This document shows, one piece after another, positions 58,401 to 64,000 of a stretch of DNA of 64,000 nt (positions are counted from its first letter, which is position 1; each line of letters starts with the position of its first letter). The notes below the pieces were generated by a model. The model was not told the DNA's origin and made no database searches. It saw only the letters and a list, made by a program, of their open reading frames with translations. The DNA lies in contig NZ_JAKZGD010000002.1 of the NCBI RefSeq assembly GCF_022549495.1, positions 124,001-188,000 on the forward strand. The letters run 5' to 3'. Source of the stretch: Acinetobacter sp. ANC 4805 (GTDB lineage Bacteria; Pseudomonadota; Gammaproteobacteria; Pseudomonadales; Moraxellaceae). The position numbers were made by a program, and so were the translations under genes.

Positions 58401-60387
58401 AGAGAATATGGAGTTTGTGGATGTTGCAGCGCAACTTCCTCAAAAACTTTCAGCCAAAGATATCTTTACGCCTGAATACACCATGGAGTTTGTTCAAGGC
58501 GATGGTACTGAACCGCCATCAATGTTGGGTGAGTGGGAAACGACAGAGCGTATCGAACAAAATAATGAAATGATCCGTGTCTCTGCTGATGTCATCGAGA
58601 AGATGATTGACTTATCAGGTGAGAATGCGATCAACCGTTCACGTATTGAAATGGACCTCGGTCAATTGGGTGGTACGTTAACGGAAATGGAACTCGCGAT
58701 TAAACGTTTGGCGGATCAGTTGCGTCGAATGGAAGGCGAATTAGAAAGTCAAATCATTGCTCGCCATGGCAGTGAAACTTCACGTTACGCAGATTTTGAC
58801 CCATTAGAAATGGACCAATACTCATCTCTAAACCAATTGTCAAAATCACTAGCGGAATCTGCTTCGGATTTGGTTGACTTTAAAACAACGCTTTCCGAAA
58901 AAATTCGCGATACCGAAGGTTTGTTATTACAACAGTCACGTATTCAAGCTGAAATTCAAGAAAGTTTGATGCGTACTCGTTTGGTACCATTCTCACGTTT
59001 GTTACCACGTTTGCAACGTATCGTTCGTCAAACAGCATCTACTTTAAATCGACCAACTGAATTGATTGTCAATAATACCGAAGGTGAATTAGACCGTAGT
59101 ATTTTGGAAAAATTGGTTGCGCCATTTGAGCATATGTTACGTAATGCAATTGACCACGGTATTGAAGATCGTGAACATCGTTTGCAAACCAATAAACCAG
59201 AAACAGGGCATATTGTTTTAGATATTGGTCGTCAAGGTACTGATATTGTTGTTACGTTTAATGACGATGGTAAAGGTATTGATGTAAATCGTATTAAAGA
59301 TAAAGCGATTCAAACAGGTTTGATGACGAAAGAGCAGAAACTTGATCATGAGGAAATTCTGCAATTTATCTTCCATCCTGGTTTTAGTACAGCCGCACAA
59401 GTGACACAGATTTCTGGACGTGGTGTTGGTCTAGACGTTGTACAAAGTGATATTAAGGCTTTGGGTGGTCATGTTAGCGTTAGTTCAGTTTTAGGTAAGG
59501 GTACAACCTTTACGATACGAGTACCGACTACGGTAGCCGTAAGTGATGCATTGATGGTAAAAGCAGGCGATCAGCAATTTGCATTCCCACTTGCACAAAT
59601 TGATCGTATTGTTCGTATTTCACCTGCAGCATTAGAACAGTATTTTGAAAGTAAAGAAGATTACTTCAAGATCGATCAAGAGCGTTATCGTTTACGTTAC
59701 TTATCTGAGTTTGTTGCTGGACAGCCAATTCCTCGTTTACATGGTGTTGTCCATTCTTTACCTGTATTGTTGGTTAAAGGCGCACAGGGACAAACCACTG
59801 CATTACTCGTAGACCAATTAATTGGCTCTCGTGGACAAATTGTAGTGAAACCAATTGGGCAACAGTTCTCAAGTATTGGCGTTATTGCCGGTGCTACAAT
59901 TATGGGTGATGGTCAAGTCTGTCTGATCTTGGATGGTCAAAATATTGCGAGACATGCACAGTCTACACCACGTACTAAACATGCAGATGAAACTTATACG
60001 AAGCAACGTTATGATGAACGTCGCTTGATCATGATTGTGGATGACTCGGTAACAGTGCGTAAGGTAACATCACGTCTGTTAGAACGTCAGGGTTATGATG
60101 TTGTCACAGCGAAAGATGGTGTCGATGCGATTGAGCAACTTGAAACCATTAAGCCAGATTTAATGTTACTTGATATTGAGATGCCACGTATGGATGGATT
60201 CGAGGTTACAAACCTTGTTCGACATCATGAATTGCATCGTGATTTACCAATTATCATGATTACATCACGTACGGGCGAAAAACATCGTGAGCGTGCCTTA
60301 TCATTGGGTGTGAATCAATATATGGGTAAACCATTCCAAGAAGAAACACTCTTGGAAAACATTGAAAGTTTACTAACAGTGCGCTAA
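55426..60387 (+). CDS. chpA: Chemosensory hybrid histidine kinase ChpA (PilL)
   Basis: This 1653-residue CheA-type kinase controls type IV pili. Five HPt-like domains carry HTLKG, HTLRG or HSLKG motifs with candidate phosphoacceptors His66, His244, His556, His747 and His924. Then follow a dimerisation region, the ATPase domain (N box HMLRNAIDHGIED about 1236, G1 DDGKGID about 1280, G2 GRGVGLDVV about 1331), a CheW domain and a C-terminal REC with Asp1583. HPt domains 3 and 4 are near-identical copies (see the repeats at 56896-57300 and 57469-57873). The protein is therefore one HPt longer than the ancestral form. It follows pilJ closely. Confidence 0.95.
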   Translation: MKEILKTLVETMTLPEDSYLEQDAEILEIFIEELDEIFVELEPLLVQWIQQPTQQDALTDIRRYFHTLKGSGRMVGAKSSGELAWTVEDTLNRVLAETIVLKSDIQHYVQAVFNVYRFKLLHDFKLVQKHQIDLKPLVLLGQQLQQQLSPEPALADLLQLANMHDGMQTGLEFVSVDSVVEPSVDVMQTASAAVNHHLEDDALIKETLAIFLEEAEDHLATIDQFLLNDRPTNDNYNTLIRALHTLRGSSAMAHVEHVFEASSKVENLFKTLLQEELDSSSDETALLTHYAQFVRDYLHTLKHQGSQQKFAEIYDTFNVAWDSYDFQLEEKNGEALRPQGLVSQLLELNINDLLDVEFDFEKRARTEFPQYIQILSQQAEILLEHTHHHATIGMYQYTSLLRSSYQDVLFKPNLLNLDYAFELYYQVHQQFIQLFDTLAAGQRVTLTKAHELVLNELSSFTQQNVEFLEQAATPAIESTQSDSSNQVDLTDLAAQFGLDKQQLQSSESNRDFDPDLLDIFLEEADELLVGIDADLNTWTADQQNVSALKNLMRYLHTLKGGSNMIQARHIGLIAHELETIYEKLINQQLQPTVQLIALIRAVQDDIADRIQTIRDKQVDYPATHVLNVLENLNAVTIASDIKPIVADLDELDNIDTHVEILDPTVSVSSLKTESSYVIDISDLAAQFGLDKQQLQSSESNRDFDPDLLDIFLEEADELLVGIDADLNTWTADQQNVSALKNLMRYLHTLKGGSNMIQACHIGLIAHELETIYEKLINQQLQPTAQLIALIRAVQDDIADRIQTIRDKQVDYPATHVLQLIQQTDLSTTGSSQPKPAMFELTEENQAIDDIAHVESLASFEEKEVVSGAQITRDVQLDDDVRSLVEQTFLEEAEELLDQAKGLLRQWFDQRTNRSLLLQLQRNAHSLKGGARMAELDAIAIVAYHLENAFEQFGVHHFNSNVYDNLLNTAIAWLNDAIFKRQYANFDGLKQSLENMEFVDVAAQLPQKLSAKDIFTPEYTMEFVQGDGTEPPSMLGEWETTERIEQNNEMIRVSADVIEKMIDLSGENAINRSRIEMDLGQLGGTLTEMELAIKRLADQLRRMEGELESQIIARHGSETSRYADFDPLEMDQYSSLNQLSKSLAESASDLVDFKTTLSEKIRDTEGLLLQQSRIQAEIQESLMRTRLVPFSRLLPRLQRIVRQTASTLNRPTELIVNNTEGELDRSILEKLVAPFEHMLRNAIDHGIEDREHRLQTNKPETGHIVLDIGRQGTDIVVTFNDDGKGIDVNRIKDKAIQTGLMTKEQKLDHEEILQFIFHPGFSTAAQVTQISGRGVGLDVVQSDIKALGGHVSVSSVLGKGTTFTIRVPTTVAVSDALMVKAGDQQFAFPLAQIDRIVRISPAALEQYFESKEDYFKIDQERYRLRYLSEFVAGQPIPRLHGVVHSLPVLLVKGAQGQTTALLVDQLIGSRGQIVVKPIGQQFSSIGVIAGATIMGDGQVCLILDGQNIARHAQSTPRTKHADETYTKQRYDERRLIMIVDDSVTVRKVTSRLLERQGYDVVTAKDGVDAIEQLETIKPDLMLLDIEMPRMDGFEVTNLVRHHELHRDLPIIMITSRTGEKHRERALSLGVNQYMGKPFQEETLLENIESLLTVR
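56896..57300 (+). repeat. Direct repeat within chpA, copy 1 (HPt domain)
   Basis: 405 bp encoding DLAAQFGLDKQQL through YPATHV, including His556. Copy 2 begins 573 bp (191 codons) further on. Hand alignment shows about ten differences, roughly 97.5% identity. Confidence 0.95.
57469..57873 (+). repeat. Direct repeat within chpA, copy 2 (HPt domain)
   Basis: 405 bp copy of 56896-57300, including His747. The only residue changes I see are an Arg to Cys (QARHIG to QACHIG) and a Val to Ala (QPTVQL to QPTAQL). A 168-bp non-repeated spacer separates the copies. Confidence 0.95.
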
Positions 60388-60398
60388 CGGGGTGAGAA

Positions 60399-60854
60399 AT
60401 GGTTAAAAAAAGCGCAAACTCGGCATTGGGAAAAATTGACCAACAAGAGTTACAACATTTAATTACAGTATCAACTGGATTTATTGATGCTTATATTATT
60501 CAGTGTCATGAGAAAGTTCCAATGCTGTTACCACAGAATATTGTGCTATCAGCAATGGATACTCAGACCAATGTTGATCATATTGAATGGCATGATTTAA
60601 AGCTTCCAATTTATGCTGTGAATGATCCAGCGAGTAAACATGGGGTAGCCCTAGTTGTTGAAGGGGATGATGTCTCTGAACGATTTGCTTTGGTTTGTAA
60701 TGAAATGCCTGAATCAATTCGTTTACGTATTTCAGAAATCGTAGATGAGGAAGTGGATATTGATGACAGCAATGTCTTTAAATATGTAAAGATTGGTGAA
60801 AAGCAATATTACGTTCCGAATTTGCAGAATATACAAACGCAACTCGGTTTATAA
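60399..60854 (+). CDS. CheW-like protein, ChpC-type
   Basis: The 151-residue protein follows chpA by 11 bp. It has a CheW-like core (LKLPIYAVNDPASKHGVALVVEGDDVSERFALVCNEMPESIRLRISEIVDEE), as in ChpC, a second adaptor in Pil-Chp systems. No PilK/ChpB methylation genes follow. The CheW match is weaker than PilI. Confidence 0.75.
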   Translation: MVKKSANSALGKIDQQELQHLITVSTGFIDAYIIQCHEKVPMLLPQNIVLSAMDTQTNVDHIEWHDLKLPIYAVNDPASKHGVALVVEGDDVSERFALVCNEMPESIRLRISEIVDEEVDIDDSNVFKYVKIGEKQYYVPNLQNIQTQLGL

Positions 60855-60904
60855 CAAAAAAGGAACTCTACGGAGTTCCTTTTTTAATGCTAGATATTTT
60901 TACT

Positions 60905-62125
<1,221 letters not shown>

Positions 62126-62165
62126 CTACGTCTAGATAAGGTTTTATAAAGGTTGCTTCGTCAAA

Positions 62166-62306
62166 TCACATCTTATTTTGAGTCTTTTCAGCAGTTTGAG
62201 TGACTTTATCACCTGCTTTGGATACATCCTGCCCGAAACCTTTAAATGTATTACAACCAGTTAAAACAAAAGCCGCCATCATCGAAGCAACTAAGATTTT
62301 TTTCAT
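62166..62306 (-). CDS. Entericidin EcnA/B-like small lipoprotein
   Basis: A 46-residue lipoprotein too short for most ORF calling: MKKILVASMMAAFVLTGC lipobox, then NTFKGFGQDVSKAGDKV and QTAEKTQNKM. This is the entericidin pattern. GGAG precedes the ATG; a second ATG at 62309 would put it three nt nearer. Entericidins are small envelope lipoproteins of uncertain role. Confidence 0.85.
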   Translation of the reverse strand: MKKILVASMMAAFVLTGCNTFKGFGQDVSKAGDKVTQTAEKTQNKM

Positions 62307-62405
62307 CATTTTCTCCATTTCAATGTAATTATGATGTGCTTATGAGGCTAAGAAAAAATGCATAAAATAAAAATAATGGTTTGATAGTAGATCTGTTATT
62401 AAATG

Positions 62406-63305
62406 TTACTTTATAAAAAACTGAGATGAGTAAGATGCATTAAGGAACAATAAAGAGGGTTGACGGAACATATAAAAAGCAGGAGTTGGCGTTTCATGGT
62501 AATACAGCCCATTTGTCCACCATTGCGCTGTTAGCGAGGATGCATATTGATCTGGGCATAGCCATTCATGACGTTGTAATCGATAGTATGGTGTTGTTGG
62601 GATATGCGTTCCCCATTGTCCCAAACGTCGAGATGGATTAACCCAATTGGGTAGTACAGACTCACTCAAATCATTGGGTAAATACAATTGTCCTTTCATT
62701 ACCGCAAATTTACGTTGAATGTGGTGTTGGTTTGCTTCGGAAAACTGGAATTGGCGCTCAGTAAAATGTTTTAATTTTCGATGTAAAGTATCTTGTCTGT
62801 TCAGCCCAAACCATTGTGCTAGATCTAATTTTCCTTCGCCAAGATAGTATTTAAGTGCAACTTCCCAATGTTCGATTTCTTGAGTTTCTTGATTAAGTAG
62901 CACAAAATCCAGTTCACCTAAAGTGATTGCACCTGCAATTTTTTGGATACTATGCCCTAACAGTTGGTAGGGGTGGTAATCACCATCTTGTAACCAAAAC
63001 CATAATAAATTTTCAAATCGTAGACCTAAACGGGTACTTTTAAGACGTGCTAAGAAATCAATTAAAGGTTGTGGCTGTTGATCAAGTTGCTGTAAGCGCG
63101 TTTGATAGCTTTGATAAAGACCTTGCCAAGTTTGATCATTATGAAACTCAAAATGATTGTTAATTTTCAGTTCATTTGGGCATTGCGTTAGGATATTTGG
63201 ACTCGCGATACAAAAAGCCAAGTGACGGACAATTGGATTCTTAAACTGCAACCATGGTTCAAAAAAAGTGGTTGTGGTCATTCGGCTAGACATGCTGCTA
63301 CTCAA
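62406..63305 (-). CDS. DUF1853 family protein
   Basis: The 299-residue protein matches the DUF1853 pattern: FKNPIVRHLAFCIASPNILTQ, LDFLARLKSTRLGLRFENLLWFWLQ, GELDFVLLNQETQEIEHWEVALKYYLGE and GPQ-like C-terminus with aromatic residues. The acidic cluster and the DExK-like core hint at a nuclease-like fold, unproven. In-frame ATGs at 63305, 63293 and 63281 are possible starts. Confidence 0.85.
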   Translation of the reverse strand: MSSSMSSRMTTTTFFEPWLQFKNPIVRHLAFCIASPNILTQCPNELKINNHFEFHNDQTWQGLYQSYQTRLQQLDQQPQPLIDFLARLKSTRLGLRFENLLWFWLQDGDYHPYQLLGHSIQKIAGAITLGELDFVLLNQETQEIEHWEVALKYYLGEGKLDLAQWFGLNRQDTLHRKLKHFTERQFQFSEANQHHIQRKFAVMKGQLYLPNDLSESVLPNWVNPSRRLGQWGTHIPTTPYYRLQRHEWLCPDQYASSLTAQWWTNGLYYHETPTPAFYMFRQPSLLFLNASYSSQFFIK

Positions 63306-63393
63306 TTATTGAAATAATCAGTTAAGTTTAAGAAAGAGCAATAAAAACACTTTATACTAGCATGGTTGTAAACATGTGTTGGTTAATTACTCA

Positions 63394-63753
63394 ATGAAAA
63401 CATTGTTCTGGCGTAGCTTAGTTGTGATTTTTATTATTTTAGGAATCATTGGGGCAATACTACCAGGCATGCCAACAACAGTATTTTTAATACTTGCAGC
63501 ATGGGCGGCGTCTAAAGGCTGGCCTGAAATGGATGCTTGGCTATTAAATCATCCCAAATATGGTGTGACCTTACGCAATTGGCGTGAAAATGGGACTGTA
63601 CCACGTCGGGCAAAATGGATCGCTAGCATCATGATGCTGATCAGCGGTATTTTGATGTTATTTACCAATGCACCGTTCTTTGTCAAAGTTTTTACCGATG
63701 TCACTATGTTTATTGTTGCCGTATGGTTGTGGCTACGACCTGAGCAGCGTTAA
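63394..63753 (+). CDS. DUF454 (YbaN-like) inner membrane protein
   Basis: The 119-residue protein has three hydrophobic segments and the DUF454 signature LGIIGAILPGMPTTVFLILAAWAASKGWPEMDAWLLNHPKYG. The ATG at 63394 is preferred over 63376. Its last codons overlap the first unit of the tandem repeat. Confidence 0.9.
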   Translation: MKTLFWRSLVVIFIILGIIGAILPGMPTTVFLILAAWAASKGWPEMDAWLLNHPKYGVTLRNWRENGTVPRRAKWIASIMMLISGILMLFTNAPFFVKVFTDVTMFIVAVWLWLRPEQR

Positions 63754-63943
63754 GAAAAGCGAAGCTTTTTAGCTGTGCAAGACGAGAACTATGTTCGAGT
63801 AAAGGCGTTAAGAAAAGCGAAGCTTTTTAGCTGTGCAAGACGAGAACTATGTTCGAGTAAAGGCGTTAAGAAAAGCGAAGCTTTTTAGCTGTGCAAGATG
63901 AGAACTATGTTCGAGTAAAGGTGTTAAGAAAAGCGAAGCTTTT
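63747..63943 (+). repeat. 58-bp tandem direct repeat, three full units plus a partial
   Basis: Units at 63747-63804, 63805-63862 and 63863-63920 are almost identical (single-base changes), and a fourth unit keeps only its first 23 bp, to 63943. Each unit holds the AAAAGC GAA GCTTTT hairpin, so the array is a string of terminator-like stems. Beyond it, similarity fades to the window end, where I see no gene. Confidence 0.92.
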
Positions 63944-64000
63944 GCGGAATATATTTCTCATGCGCAAGACGAGCAGTTATGCTGTTAGTAGCGGATTAAG

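Noticed and set aside
63747..63943. CRISPR-like array
   Set aside because: The 58-bp units are contiguous direct repeats without unique spacers and no cas gene is present.

Overview
The window looks like ordinary chromosome of an Acinetobacter species (Moraxellaceae). Evidence is the low GC content, an OmpA-type porin with the Acinetobacter-style start, the membrane glucose dehydrogenase next to an OprB porin, the pilGHIJ-chpA cluster followed by dapE, and many short Acinetobacter-type lineage-restricted proteins. The species cannot be fixed by eye. I saw no rRNA, tRNA, prophage, complete insertion sequence or CRISPR array.

Layout. 1-10 kb: secA, a small secreted protein, an LpxO-like hydroxylase, an MHS-type transporter, a hemolysin III family protein, a methyltransferase plus an acetyltransferase, and a patatin-like lipase flanked by two paralogous tiny membrane proteins. 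10-20 kb: fatty-acid oxidation genes (multifunctional FadB/FadJ-like protein and a thiolase) separated by a nested dyad repeat, a lipoprotein deiminase, a kinase-like and a NUDIX gene that both end in an early in-frame stop, an AraC regulator and a CaiB-type CoA transferase. 19-30 kb: OprB porin and PQQ-dependent glucose dehydrogenase, sulfite reductase with its DUF934 partner, an SMR protein, a HEAT-like protein, a VOC protein, acetyl-CoA acetyltransferase and a pilin-like protein. 30-41 kb: ompA, an rtcB RNA-ligase operon, lysP, rsmC, a purine permease, typA, mscL, a GGCT-like protein, ppiC and mutM. 41-51 kb: a TonB receptor closely resembling the PQQ receptor YncD/PqqU, a Sel1-repeat protein, a DsbC-like protein, a tyrosine phosphatase, ygfZ, several small proteins and proS. 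51-62 kb: the Pil-Chp chemosensory operon of type IV pili (pilG, pilH, pilI, pilJ, chpA, chpC-like), then dapE. 62-64 kb: an entericidin-like lipoprotein, DUF1853 and DUF454 proteins, and a 58-bp tandem repeat running to near the window end.

How genes work together. Glucose probably enters through OprB and is oxidised by Gcd, whose PQQ cofactor may be scavenged by the YncD/PqqU-like receptor encoded about 18 kb away; no PQQ synthesis genes are in the window. The thiolases, FadB-like protein and CoA transferase suggest acyl-CoA metabolism. The Pil-Chp operon controls twitching motility.

Most notable find: the region upstream of rtcB has its own promoter, a nine-codon ORF with a consensus Shine-Dalgarno sequence, a 10-bp hairpin, and a terminator whose 5' arm can alternatively pair in an 8-bp antiterminator. 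This is the architecture of a leader-peptide attenuator, on an RNA-repair ligase operon that also encodes an unrecognised 53-residue basic protein. Other notable items are a recent (about 97% identical) duplication of an HPt domain inside chpA and the paired premature stops in neighbouring genes.
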